This document shows, in pieces, positions 11,121 through 22,680 of a stretch of 64,000 bases of DNA. Within the stretch, counting starts at the first letter, position 1. Every line of letters starts with the position of its first letter. The translations under genes were made by a program, and so were the position numbers. Source of the stretch: Pseudisothecium myosuroides (lineage: Eukaryota; Streptophyta; Bryopsida; Hypnales; Lembophyllaceae); assembly GCA_951799445.1 (NCBI GenBank), contig OX637288.1, positions 32,653,288 through 32,717,287 on the forward strand, read 5' to 3'. A model generated the notes under the pieces. It searched no databases. It was not told the DNA's origin and worked only from the letters and a program-made list of their open reading frames with translations.

Positions 11121-11640
11121 AGAGTTTACACAAGATTATTTTGTGCCAAGAATATTATTATATGCTCTTTGAACACTGTAGATGAATAATGGCCAATTTC
11201 ATTGAAATGGCAATTTTTCCTTTGCCATTTTTTCAGACCACCCGCTTTGAACATCTAGAACAAGTATAGATTTCAAGCATCTAAGAATATTGTAGATTTC
11301 ACACATCTAGAACAGGTATAGATCTTTAAGACTGGCCATTCTACAAAATCTAGGACTACTATAGATTTTAGATATCTAGGACAAATGTAGATTTCAGACC
11401 GGCCGTTCTGAACTGTGAAAGTACCAAAAGTCAAGGAATATTGCTACTCAATAAGGGGTTACATGAAAATCTTTTGTTTTAAGAAATATTATAATATGTG
11501 CTCCAAACTCTATAAATGAATAGTCAATAAGCCAAGGGTTATGTGAGAATCTTGTAGGTGAACAATAAAAGAGACTCTCTTTTGTATATGCTTCAAACCC
11601 TTTTTCAAAAGCGATTTCTTACAGAGTACTTTGACTTGCT
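11121..11640. repeat. LTR-like repeats and a GTTAAAATGGC-family MITE relic
   Basis: 11191-11440 is a decayed MITE: it starts GGCCAATTTCATTGAAATGG and contains several ATCTAGGAC...TATAGATTTCAGA units and GGCCGTTCTGAACTG, as in the better copy at 16762-16952. On both sides are repeats of the CTCCAAACACTATAGTTGAATAGTCAA type, also found inverted at 40150-40400; these look like LTR or flank fragments of the copia remnant. Confidence 0.5.
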
Positions 11641-12650
11641 ACCTCTATCTTATTAGAGAAGCTGTGGTTTGCTTTAGTTCTTGGTCACAACACTATCACG
11701 CTGTTCTCTCAAAAAGACAGACTGAATAGCCGTGTTTGTTGGAGACAGTGCTTTGATCCTGGGTGGTTCAGTGTGCCTTAGCATCTGTCGCTCATGCATT
11801 AAAACTTTTTCTTTATCACAAGGTGGGCTCCTTGCAGTGTAATATGTTACTAATTTTCACCGACAGGGATGACGTCATCGTCCAATAATCTTCGTGACTT
11901 TTATGCTGTGCCAGCAGAATTACAAAACAGATATATGATCAGGACGGGCATCCCGTGCCGTTCTATTTTGTTCGTGCACTTTGAAGCGCAGAACGTGGGC
12001 ATCTTGAGGGTGCTTTTCCAGTCGAGTGCAAAGTTCACTCCATGTAAACGGTGAATCTCCGAGACAATGACTCATGGCACGACAGAGCTGATGAACTTGC
12101 TCTTGATCAGTCTTGTAATGGCCTCGAGAATTTTTCATTTGTTTCTCATGTTCACAGACTTGTCTGTGCCACAAACACATGCACAGGAGGAGCTGCATGT
12201 GTTTCGAGGAAGTCGATCAACTCAGTCATTCGAACTGCAGAAGGTCAAACCTTAGAATCTCAGAATTCATCACACGTTTGTCCAATCTGAGCACATACAT
12301 GTGAATTCAATATAGGTTCTTCAAGATCATTCGGTAACTTGCTGGGTGATACTAATTAAAGGAAAATTGAACCCGATGAAGCGCTCAAGAATTTCCTCAC
12401 TTCTCACCTGTACTTCGTCTCATGCTATGACTCAGAGCACTAACTAAAGGGGTTCATGAGGACGTCCCGTGTGATGATCGATCTTCAGTAAGTAACGTTG
12501 CAAATTTCCAACTCATTAGAAAATAATGTGCCTGTATATATATAATTGTGTTTATATATGCAGAAAGCTCTCTAAGAGCTAGCTTGACACCGCTGATTGC
12601 ATTAGCCCTTAACTTGAAAGAATCTTACTTTGACCCATTCTCTGCAAATA
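11641..12650 (+). repeat. OMT upstream duplicated segment (OMT-B copy)
   Basis: 11640-11830 and 12360-12640 align with the reverse complement of 38400-39560 (OMT-C) and, in part, with 43880-44370 and 46220-46345 (OMT-D). Shared words include GCATCTGTTGCTCATGCATT-like sequence, CTCACTTCTCACCTGTACTT, and CTCTAAGAGCTAGCTTGACA. The section 11830-12360 matches 43850-44240 only. Some frames here are open for 60-90 codons on either strand, but none is conserved in length between the copies, so no gene is called. Confidence 0.55.
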
Positions 12651-13663
12651 TATAACCCATCTTGGCTACCCTCAACCCACCCCCGCAAAGCAACTCGATC
12701 TGTCGATCCTCAGTCCTTCCAAAAGCTGCTACCAGACGGTAGAAGAGCTGCAGGATTAGGTCAGACACGCTGTCGTATGTATGGACCTCTGTCACGGCGC
12801 TCCTTATAATATGATACCTTGTAGTGGATCCCAAAGCGTCGCAGAGGCCGCTTCTCTTAACTGATTTCGAAAGCGACCAGCGCATCTGAACCTACGACAT
12901 GCCCGCGAGCAACGTAGGTTGCGAAGGCCGATGTCGAAGTCAACGTCAGTCCTTCAAGCACCGGCGACAACTTTTTTACAGAGTCATACGAGTTACAGTA
13001 ACTTAAAGGGAAAGCACCTTTTTCCAAAAGAGAACCGCCCATAGACCTTCACCTGGGTAGCCTGTAGCAGCGGCGACCTTGCCAATCACGCCGCAAGAAT
13101 CACCGGGCGACCCCTGCCGGACGAGATGAACTTCTTCTGAGTGGGTAACAAACAGGGCAACGGACAGGGGTTGATTCACTTGATTGATCATGTACTTTTG
13201 GTTTTATAAAAAAAAATGAAAAATGTTGAACATTAGGCGGGACGGATGTCCTTCGTGCGTTGGACGTTGGACAGAGAGGTGGGGCGAGAAGGCACTCACT
13301 TGGCCATTCTTCCGGCAATGGCGACCGAGGTCGCCGCTGCTACAGGTATCCCCCTTCACCTTCATGTATAAACCTTCAAGCTATCACTTGAAGTTGGCCA
13401 CTCTGAATTGGTTTCCCAGGAGGATTGTCTCCAAATTCAGCGTGCTTGAAGCGAGCTCAATCTGAGCTCATTTCTGATTTCCTGCTGCAGGGAACCAGAG
13501 CTGAAGGCCGATACTTGCGAGTCATATGTTACACAGTCAGATTTGTCTCGGTCTAAGCATTATTCGATCAGTTCTAGATCAGTAGTGCAAAATTGGATTG
13601 ATTGGGCTACAAAATTCATTGATTGACAGAAGGTGCTGATCGAAGTTAAGTGAGGTCAAAGCG
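12651..13663 (+). promoter_or_regulatory. OMT-B promoter and 5' leader
   Basis: This region aligns with the promoters of OMT-C and OMT-D. A TATAAA box is at 13367-13372 in the conserved context CTTCATGTATAAA. The leader of about 270 bp includes CTATCACTTGAA and CTGCTGCAGG, shared with the other copies. Unlike OMT-C and OMT-D it lacks the CACGTG box just upstream (the site reads CCGCCCATAG) and it carries a 298-bp transposon insertion right upstream of the TATA box. Confidence 0.6.
13055..13352. mobile_element. Mutator-type MITE in the OMT-B promoter (9-bp duplication)
   Basis: A 298-bp insertion with ends GGGTAGCCTGTAGCAGCGGC and, in reverse complement, GGGATACCTGTAGCAGCGGC. It is flanked by an exact 9-bp direct repeat CCTTCACCT at 13046-13054 and 13353-13361. 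OMT-C (minus strand, near 37985) and OMT-D (near 50778) have the sequence without the insertion. A 9-bp duplication is the hallmark of Mutator-like elements. It ends 15 bp before the TATA box. Confidence 0.85.
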
Positions 13664-16600
13664 ATGGCAGTGATCATGGCGAATACCCCAATTGCAACGC
13701 CAGAGAACAATAGTTCGGAGGAGGAGGCAGTACTCGGGGAGGTGTTGAACATGTGCACCAGCTGGATCTACCCGGCGGCACTCCGCACCATCGTGCAACT
13801 GGATGTTCCCCACATTCTCGCCACCCACGCCGCGCCCCCGAATATGGCCATGACAGCCGAGGAGCTTCTACAGCACATGGTGAGTTGCGCGCATTCCATT
13901 GGAATTAGTCGTCGTTTGGGCACAGTTTCGGACCATGCATGTTGCCCACCTTTACATAAATCCAGAGCTAGCTAGTTAAGCTAGCTGCCAAGGTTTTCGA
14001 GGAAAAAGATCTCATTCGGGTAATAGGAAAACTACCCAGGTAATGAAAATGAATTTATTGTGTTGGCAGGATGCGACGTGCCCAAGTCCGTGCAACCTTG
14101 AGAGGCTCCTTCGACTGCTCACCACCAAAGGCATGTTTGCTGAGCACATGAGAAGTGACGACAATACTCGCAGGTTCTCATTAACCCGGTTGTCGAGATG
14201 TCTGGTGCCGGGGAATGGCACCCACCGAAACTCTGCGTTGCTGCTCACCCTGGGTCCAGAGTATTCTGCATCATTGGAGTATCTGAGGTATGTATGTCTG
14301 TAACACCGAGCTCCTTCAGTTGTTTCATTGGGTTCTTCATTTAATTTGCATCAAATTGAAAAAACAAATTGATTTTGAACAAATCTATGTAAGATTCAAA
14401 TGGTAAGATGGAAGTTAACAGAAACATACATGATCTTGGGACCATTAATGATAGATCCGGATTCACACTGACCCGGTCTGAGGGCTTATCGTAGTGCCCG
14501 TCAGAGGGCAACACCAAGGAAATCCCAAAAGTCCTCAGACCCAATTTCATAGTGGCACTGTGAAACTCAGCATAATGGCACTATTAAATCGAAGGGTGTA
14601 TGGACGTTTTGGATTTCTCTGACAGTGTAAGCTAGTTGGCAAAAACTAATTCTAAAAATAGACACAATTTGGGGGAGAAATTGTTATTTATCAAAAAACA
14701 TATTGAAGCGTATATTTGTATTTTTGCATTTGTCAGAGTTTATTTTCCTCAAGTAAATAATTATTTGGCAAATATGTGCCAATCTTGCCGTTCACTTATT
14801 TACAATAGCGATGTCATAAGCTCTAAAGTATGTCAAATACTTAAATTCTTCTTGAGCCAAAACATGAGAGCATGTTGCATGTGTAACATGAATTCTATGA
14901 AATTCCATCCGCCATTTTGATATTTACATTAGCTTGTTGTGCCCATAGGTATGCAAATTAATTTGCAAATTGCATACAAATTTTTGCATTCCTAAATTAG
15001 GGATTTCCATCCCCATCCACCTCCTAGTTCTCGCTACATCATTTCATTTCCTTCTGTCATTGATGATTCATTGCTCAAGTGATATTGAGGTTGTGTGCAG
15101 TGATTCGGTCTTAAAGTCTACCGAACCATTCACAACGGCACATGGAATGAACCAATTTGAGTACATGAAAACTCACCCTGCCTTCTTGGAGAAGTTCAAG
15201 AATGCGTTGAAGGACATGGGCTCTTACCTAATACCGAGGATGTTGTCGCAATACCATGGCTTCAATAGCGTCCACAAACTGATGGATGTGGGAGGAAACT
15301 CTGGAATGATGTCGGCTGCCATCGTGAAGAGGTACCCCCACATCCATGGCATCAACTTTGATCTTCCCAAGGTTGTGGCAACTAATCCTAGCCTTCCTGG
15401 TAAGTAAATTTTTTGACCTCTAGTATTAGTTGGAGTGTTGATGAGAAAATTTCCTTGAGTTCTTGATATTTGATCAAGGTATATACACTATTTTCAACGT
15501 TTAGAACAATGTTTAGCTCCTAATAGACCATGCATTCAAATTTTGAACAAAGGATGTATGCAAATATGTCCAAGTGCAAAAAATCATTTTTTTTGCCATC
15601 TACATAATTGTAGATTCTTATGATAATTCTCTTACATTTGTATAGTATAGATTTTCACAACTTTCCTTTGCAAATCTTTTATAGTTCAAGCGGTATAAGT
15701 GTGTGTGACTCTAAAATCTAACTATTTTAAAAAAATGATCTTTCAAAAATCACTTGAATAAATAAGCAAAACAAATGATCTCATCAAATTTTGAAATGCA
15801 AAGATAAACCTTTTCAATTACCATAACCAAAAAATAAAGACAAAAACTAAATAAACAATTGTCAATGTTGTTGGATCCAAAGGTGTTGAACAAGTGGGAG
15901 GTGATATGTTTGAGGAAGTGCCAACTGGATGTGATGCTATCTTTATGAAGGTAAGTACAAAACTACAAATCTATAATAACATATTTTGGGAGCTCTAACT
16001 TAGAAAAATACTCTCAAGTATTAATCAAATACTATCACCTACAATACTAAGCTTAGAGGGAATAATCACCATTTGAAAACATGTTATGTCAATGTTAGAA
16101 TTTTAAATGGAATTTGGATTGCAATAAAAAAAAATTCTAATTAAAATAATATAGTAAAATTTGAAACAATGTGCTAGATTGAAATGATAAAGTTCTATTA
16201 GATTTTGAATATTACAAATGCTACAAAATACTATTTTCTATTCTTACTTTATTACCTAGAGCAATATTGAACCATCTAGCATTGTAGTTTTTTATGACCA
16301 TTTGATGGACATATTATAAAAATATTTTAAAACTATTAATTTTTATGATACAACTTATTGATAATAATACAAAAAATATATCCTAGGCAAATAGAGTAGG
16401 TTTGACACTAATTATTTCAAAAAATTAAAGCCAAAATCATTTGTAAAATATTGGACTAGTGTATTGAGTAGTATAAATATTATTGATACATTATCAAAGG
16501 AGACTTGACCATTTTATAGTAAGTTGCGAGTCCAACCTTAGGCAATGGTATTTCTTGAAAAAATTTGAAATAAATTTTATTTTGAAATGCCAAAGCGAAC

Positions 16601-18709
16601 TTTCTAAAAAATATTACAAAGTATATTTTAGGTAGATAGGTGCTGAACTCTATAATAGATATATTGTGATAATTTTATCAATCCAACCATGAAATCTTCA
16701 AAGTTATTAATTAAGTAAAAAAATTCTTTCAATTAGATATCCTAATTTTGTTTACCTATATGGGCAATTTTGTTAAAATGACGGTATTCCAAGTGCCACT
16801 TTGACGGTGTGCCATTTTCACCATCTAGGACTGGTATAGATTTCAGAATGGCCGTTCTAAACCACCTAAGATAGGTATAGATTTCAGAACGGCCGTTCTG
16901 AACTGTTTTCATGCCATTTTAAAAAAATATTGCCATTTTAACGAAATTGCCCATCTATTCACTTTATATACAAATAGAATAGACCTGAAGATTCTACAAA
17001 AATATATATGAATCCATAATAAGAAAGATTTTTTTTATTAAAGGAATGAAATTTTTATGAATTTAGAAAATAAATAAATATAGTGCCCATTTGTTAATAG
17101 GTAGAATCTAATGTGTACTTTAAATAAACATTTTGTAATAAGCATTCTAATTGAATTATTGAATGATGAAAGTGATCTTAAAAATGCATTGTAAGTCAAC
17201 ACAAAGTCTATATTGTGATTAGATTACATAGAAGCCTTTTATAATGCATCATTCTATTATTTTTTTAATATTAGATAGTTGCAAAAAGCACCTGTCTTTT
17301 TTGGCTCAAAACAGCTTGAGTACTGGAATACTATGACTTTTGGAATAAATTTCTTTTAAATGAAATAAAATATGTATAATTTGTAAGGCATTCAAAATAA
17401 TATGTGCATAAAAATTCAGGCCTAGAAAAATTTATCTCTAAAAGTTATGTAAAAAAAAGGGGTAATGGAAAATACAAGAAAATAGATACTTTGGAATTGA
17501 TTTTTAGAAAATTATAGTAAAAATTCAAAAAAATAAACTAAAAGAATTCATTTTTTTAACTTGAAGATGTTTCTTCTTGACTATTTGCATCTTTGAGAAA
17601 TACAAATTGTATTCTCTGATCGTGCGCAAAGGTAGTGCACTTTGAGCACATGTGGAAGCTGGATACTGTATAATTTTTAGAAAATCTCATTGCAAGCTTG
17701 TGTAACTTTAGTATAAGCCCTTGTCTCCCAATTTTGAACTTCAAATTTGCATTTTTGAGTTGGAAACAATACTAAAACCCCTCAAAATGGCCAAAGGTAG
17801 ATATCCAATTGGGGCAATTCAAAAATAATAAAACAATTTTAAAAAAGTGAAAAAAAAAATTAATCAATGTCTACAACTACTACCTATACCTTCATTTCAA
17901 ATTTCATAGGAAACGGACATACAACGCAAACATTATGAGCAAAAAACCACCTGTCCAAGGCCAAGACAAAAAAGGGGACAAAAGTGTTTCTTGCAACAAC
18001 CCTATTGCAAAGTTATGTAGTTTGAAAGATAAAAATCCTTCTCAAGTTTCTTGCTATAGTGGTCACACTAGACAATTTGTTCTCCAAATTGATATGAATG
18101 CTCTTGCAAAAGTAAGAACCAATAATACTTGGTTCAATGAAATCTTTAAATCACAACACATTCATGTACCCAACTCAAAAGAAAACTTTCTTGGGCCAAA
18201 TCTTAAGAAAATACTTCAAAAGAGTGTTTGAGAATTAGGAGTTTCAAGACTAGTGAAAACTAGATTTTGATTCATAATATAATATAGACAAATTGATGAG
18301 ATTATTATGGAATTCATATTGCAATATCAAACTAAAAACAATCTCAATTAATTTATATAAGGTGAATGATTTGTTGGGATGTCCATGACATTTGCAGGGA
18401 GTATTACATGATTGGAATGACGAGCAATGCCTCAAAATCCTCACAAATTGTTACAATGCACTGCCGAGTGAGGGAGGAAAACTGATCATGTTGGATATAA
18501 TCATGCCTACAGAGACTCCACTTGAAGCATCCATTTCCATGCAGAAAAGGATTGCATTCAATCTTGACATGTTGATGCAACTTCACTGTGGAAATGGCAG
18601 GGAGAGAACCGCCATTGAATTGGAAGGGCTTTTGAAACAAGCGGGGTTCAACTCCCTCCAAATTCTTGCGGAAGTTGGTCCCTTTTCCGTTATGGAAGCT
18701 CACAAATAA
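13664..18709 (+). CDS. OMT-B: COMT-like O-methyltransferase, five exons, intact
   Basis: Join 13664-13879, 14070-14287, 15080-15399, 15883-15950, 18398-18709: 1134 nt, 377 residues, close to the usual 360-370. Class II plant OMTs move a methyl group from S-adenosylmethionine to a phenolic hydroxyl. Visible parts: N-terminal dimerisation region (about 25-110), SAM loop DVGGNSG (214-220; the third Gly of the usual DVGGGxG is Asn), FDLP Asp239, GDMF Asp259, Lys274, catalytic His278 in LHDW, an Asp at 307 where COMT has Glu297, and Glu343 in RERT. All introns are GT-AG and phases agree. The exon 3 acceptor used by OMT-C (TTAG) is TCAT here and 5 bases are lost just after it; starting exon 3 instead after CTCAAG at 15079 restores the frame and omits 8 residues. 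Substrate unknown. Functional state is inferred from the open frame. Confidence 0.8.
16762..16952. mobile_element. GTTAAAATGGC-family MITE, best copy
   Basis: The ends are GGGCAATTTTGTTAAAATG and its near complement CATTTTAACGAAATTGCCC. Inside are two head-to-tail ATCTAGGACTGGTATAGATT-like units and paired GGCCGTTCT motifs. Other copies: 11191-11440, 23593-24562 (split), 25109-25540 (split), 44474-44690, 51028-51182. The target duplication is not clear. Confidence 0.65.
17273..18002. mobile_element. GCAAGAAACACC-family element with TATT duplication
   Basis: The left end AGATAGTTGCAAAAAGCACC and the right end (reverse complement GGGTTGTTGCAAGAAACACT) match the ends of the elements at 40846 and 44779. 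TATT flanks it at 17269-17272 and 18003-18006. OMT-C intron 4 lacks it: there TTTTTTAAAC runs directly into TGCAAAGTTA. 730 bp, noncoding. Confidence 0.65.
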
Positions 18710-19133
18710 TCAAAATAAATCTAGATACACCTAGAGGAGGGCAGTTGCAAGAGTCAGCCGTACTATTTCCTGTCATTCTGCACTTGTCAAAGTACTTCTT
18801 AAGAACTTTGGGATTAACAATCCAATGTAGCTGTTAGTGAATATTTCTTTTCATAATGAGAAGAAGACATGATATATGGTATTCCAATACAAATTTCAAT
18901 AAAGGTTCTAAGCAAACAGGAATCCGTTCTCTGCAGTACTTGACAAACTGGAGAAGAAAGCTGGCTCACCAAACAGATGCGCTGTTTACTGTGGTCTCTT
19001 GTGAAGTTTCATGAACACAAACTCTTCGCTTAGCGCTTAGTGAAATGATAGTGACATACAGTACAAATCCTAACCAGCAGGATAACCGTAAAACCAGAAC
19101 CTGACACTAAAAACCAGAACTGCATAAGATTGA
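18710..19133 (+). other. OMT-B 3' untranslated and downstream region
   Basis: Alignable with the downstream regions of OMT-C (31927-32329 reversed) and OMT-D (55060-55340). A possible polyadenylation signal AATAAA is at 18898-18903. From about 19020 it joins the 3' flank of the CBS-PB1 copy. Confidence 0.55.
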
Positions 19134-19137
19134 TTAA

Positions 19138-20071
19138 CCCCTAAAAGCCCGTTGTCCCTTCGAGGGACAAATGCATTTTCGGGCAGGTACCTACGGGCTG
19201 AAATTGTGTTCTGATTTTTTGATCTTTTTTTTGGAGATAGAAAAACCAATAAGCTTTGTGGGAATATAATTTTTTTCTCAATTGGTGCCCGGGAAAAAAA
19301 GTTATGACCAAATAAGCAGAAAACAGGGGACGGGGGGCAGCCCGAGCAGCCAAAAAAAAAGGGACAAAAATTTGAATTTTTTTTTTAATATTTTTTTTCT
19401 CATAGATTATATTTTTGTCTATCTGGAAAGCTTTGATTCATTTCATTTGGATTTGTTATGAGGAAGTTATGGACATTCTTGTTTTTTGGGCAGTTATAGC
19501 ATCTTCTTGAAAAAAATAACTTGTAGGATTCATTTCGGAATGCATTTTTTGTAATTTTTCAAATTTTTTTTTTATAATGGTTTAGTTTACTTGCTAGAAC
19601 AATCTCACCATTGGGATTAGTGCATTTTAATTCCATCTAAAGTATATGAATATTTTAGATTTTCCTTCTATCTTGTACCTACTTCTACTTAACAATTTTT
19701 TTAAGAATGATAATTAAGTTTTTTTGAATTTTTTTTTTTTTCCCTAGACTCTCAACTCAATTCTCCAATATAAAGATTTAAAGCTCAAAACGCTGTAGTG
19801 CAAAAATTTTAAGTTAAAAATGTTTAAAGTCATAAAATCTGGTCCCGCAATGTGCTGAAAAACTTGTTTTTTCCACTTTAAACGCAGATATCTTGCAATC
19901 TGTGCGGTCAAAAATTCTGAATTTTTTTTCACACATTCTCATACCAATTAGGTGTAAGATCCTGCGGTTAGATGTGAAAAAAAAACAATTTTAATTTTTT
20001 TTTACTTTTTGCTATAGAAATGGCAGTTTTCAGTGTTTTCTGGCAGAAAAAAGACCTTGGGCCTTTAGGGG
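19138..20071. mobile_element. TTAA-flanked element, 934 bp
   Basis: TTAA at 19134-19137 and 20072-20075, inner ends CCCCTAAAAGCCCGTTGTCC and GGCCTTTAGGGG. The paralogous site near 55345 is unoccupied (CATAAGATGGATTCAGGGCCCC), with the two flanks directly joined. The interior is AT-rich, with long T runs and no transposase, so it is non-autonomous. Same family as 2725-3473, 23241-23412, 23609-24490 and 45386-46022. Confidence 0.8.
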
Positions 20072-20075
20072 TTAA

Positions 20076-20439
20076 AGGCCCCAGCACAAAATGAGCCTGA
20101 CCCTGAAACACATTAATTGAACAAGACCTCTTCCATCTAATATAAAACCCCAACTCAAGGCACTGAGCCGATCAACTTCTCTTTGGTTCGCCCCTCCTAT
20201 ATCTGCCTAGCTTCTAAGATTCCCAAGAACCGACCAGTGACAAAGCTATGAGCTGAACGAACAACTTGTAATCCGAGTCATACTAACGTAAGCTGTATTG
20301 TAGAAAGTCCATATATTGTGCAAACACTAGTCCTTGACATTTCCTATAAACCAACACATCTACATATTATAGTAGTGTTGGTATAAAACTTATTCTGCAT
20401 AGACCCCACTTTAACGAGACGGGTTCATTAGACACGTGA
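20076..20439 (-). other. 3' flank of the CBS-PB1 gene copy
   Basis: Nearly identical to 55350-55732 (shared: CAAGAACCGACCAGTGACAA, GTGTTGGTATAAAACTTATT). It is the region downstream of the minus-strand pseudogene and has no gene of its own. Confidence 0.6.
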
Positions 20440-21818
20440 TCAAGAGTTTGAACGGCGAAAAAGAAAGACTAGGCTGACAGCCACCACCGCTACGCTGCCA
20501 GCAATGATTGCTGTGTGCAGGCCCGAAAAGCCTTCAGAAACTTGGTCTGCCTGAGCGGCCTTAGGTGCTACCGACACTTTCTTCCTCCGTGGCTCTTGTG
20601 ATTCTTCCAAATGAAGCGTCAATGCCTGTATCACCAGAGCATAGATTATAGGAAGTCAGTAGAAAAAAGGTGAGTTCAGGTCCGTTGCTGTCAATGCCAA
20701 GCAATCGTATCAATAAAACCTACAAAATTGCTCTGAAAGGCATGAGCTTATTTTGGATGCTGGTCTTCCTACATAAGAGCTCAAAAGTATATAGGATCAC
20801 ATTCTTCATGATCTTTGGAACAAATACAGAACAATCATACAACAGACTGACTCACCTTCCATCCACTGATTTTAGCAAAATTGACTGCAGACACAAGGTC
20901 GGCGTCTGTAGCGAGCAGCCCTTTGTCACCTTCGTCGTCCACATACTGCAATGAAAAAGATCCAGAACCACCATGCCATGCATGAGTCAAGAGAAAACCT
21001 CAAATAATGGAGACACAACCCTCGAAGATAATGGGTTCCAAACAAATGGGCATACCATAAGTCGGGGAAGACGACTGCGATCTACTGTATGTCTTCACCA
21101 ACACGCTGTACTATCATAGACATAAGCTCGGTCAAGCTTTCAGATCCTGCAATAAACACCACAGTTTCTATTACAAAGCCAAACAAAGAATCACTTCAGA
21201 CTGCACACTAAAATGTCTATCGATTCTATCGATTCTGTGCATGCAAAGAGCATGGATATCTCATTCTGTTTCAGCATTTCCTCCCAAGTCAAACAACGAA
21301 GGGGAACTCATAATTCCCAACTTAAAGAGGTACTGAAGAAGATTGAGACCCACCACAGTTGAATCGATGGTTTCGCTCCTTCCCATCACCGCCAGTTATC
21401 TTCAGCTTAAAAGCAAATTGATTTCCAAGCCCAAATGAGGGGTAGCTGGATTGCCTTTCCGGATAGCCAGAGTGCCGTTCTGAATAGACATCAGATTGTC
21501 GAGCAGAAATATCACTGCAAACACAAACCCAACGGCATCCATCAGCGGCGACCAGAATGACCTAAGAATACAATCTGCCCTGCAAACAATGCATTCCACC
21601 CTCAGTATGAACTTAGGTTTGACAAAACCTGAAAAGCTAAACCAATCATCCTCGGACGTGATTTTCTTGAGCAAATTAGTCTCAAATTAATAAGAAAACC
21701 ATCTCATAATCACACAAATCTTCTCATTGTTATGTCTACACAAGCTGATCAACCCAAGTGCAGCATTAATGACCTGTGTGAATCATCATCTTCATCAGCT
21801 GGTTCCTGAGCCAAAGCA
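20440..21818 (-). pseudogene. Truncated copy of the CBS-CBS-PB1 gene (last exons only)
   Basis: Minus strand. Copies of exons 14 (20440-20625), 13 (20856-20945), 12 (21056-21146), 11 (21354-21514) and part of 10 (from 21774 to about 21818) of the gene at 55733-61248, with the same introns. The C-terminal exon encodes the same residues as the complete gene, including the membrane segment. Exon 12 has 5 extra bases (CTGTA region near 21083), which shifts the frame. Exon 13 has Val to Gly at KVLLATD. Homology stops inside exon 10, so start codon and all four CBS domains are missing. It arose with OMT-B by segmental duplication and probably makes no protein. Confidence 0.85.
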
Positions 21819-22680
21819 TAATCCCAAAAATTTCAATAGATATGAAGACTTGTTCAAGAAGGCTTTGCACCCTTACTATTGCGATCATTGGAACGTGGAT
21901 TTATTTATTTAGTACGGAGTATATATTTTGCATTGGAGAGCTCTAACCCATTTCTAAACTCATCTTAGCGGCGGGTTTGCACCTCATGGAAATTGGCACC
22001 AAGGGTTATGGACTAGGTAATTGCAAAGCAGGCCAAGTTATCAAAAATAATTGCAGGTTAGGACCTACCAAGCCGCGGGCAGCGAGGTTGGTGCTAATCT
22101 GCAATTATTTTTGATAACTTGGCCTGCTTTGCAATTACCGGACATAATGTCAATGTAGGAGAGTTGAGCCGTTTGACTTCTTTGATTGCCTAACCAATCA
22201 AAACATGCCACAAAGGAGGAAGTCTCCTAGATTTAAATTATATTAGGTGAATCCGCACTCACTAAGTTAATACCGGTTGATAGAAGCAGAGATTTCTCTA
22301 AGATTTTTCACTCCCAAACCAATAAAATTTCAGCTTCATACCGACCCTGTTGGAAATTTGCACAAGGTCCGCAGTGAGCGTTATCAGTCTTAATTTGCCT
22401 CTCCTTAACCAATTGAAACAAGCCACGATGACTAAACTCTCTTGCATTGACATTATGAGTATGCAGCAGTAGTTTGAAAATAAAGCTCAATCACTCAACT
22501 TTGCATTCTTTGCCCAAGTTAACTTGACGATCACAAACACAGAATAGAGACTTTCATTTTTGTGCCGCATAATGAATGGTGAAGAGCTCCCAGCTTTACG
22601 CAACATGACCCAAAACTATCACATTCAAGCAAATATTGCAACAAGACCCTTGAAGTATTCACAAAACTCAAGAGTGTACA
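21819..22680. other. Intergenic, no gene seen, contains one hairpin
   Basis: Sequence after the duplication breakpoint. Apart from the inverted repeat at 22017-22138, nothing recognised. Short open frames on both strands lack any conserved motif. Confidence 0.4.
22017..22138. repeat. 122-bp perfect-stem inverted repeat
   Basis: GTAATTGCAAAGCAGGCCAA continues into a 40-bp arm that is exactly complemented by the arm ending TTGGCCTGCTTTGCAATTAC, with a loop of about 42 bp. It is probably a tiny foldback MITE; it could also be a hairpin RNA source. No clear target duplication. Confidence 0.6.

Larger units (their letters stand above)
15951..18397 (+). other. OMT-B intron 4 (2447 bp) with two transposon insertions
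   Basis: AT-rich intron between the GDMF and LHDW exons. It contains MITEs at 16762-16952 and 17273-18002. The small frame at 17935-18231 overlaps the second MITE and is not a gene. Confidence 0.65.

Noticed and set aside
11869..12290. Possible small gene on either strand upstream of OMT-B
   Set aside because: Frames of 60-92 codons are not preserved in the aligned copy at 43850-44240 and show no domain.
14970..15079. Start of an independent gene at ATG 14970 running into OMT-B exon 3
   Set aside because: The part before 15080 is intron 2 sequence by comparison with OMT-C and OMT-D.
17935..18231. 98-codon frame inside OMT-B intron 4
   Set aside because: It overlaps the end of a MITE and intron sequence shared with OMT-C, where the frame is broken.
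13664..18709. OMT-B as a pseudogene because of the lost acceptor and 5-base deletion
   Set aside because: A downstream AG restores phase, and all other exons and splice sites are intact; kept as a gene with the caveat stated.
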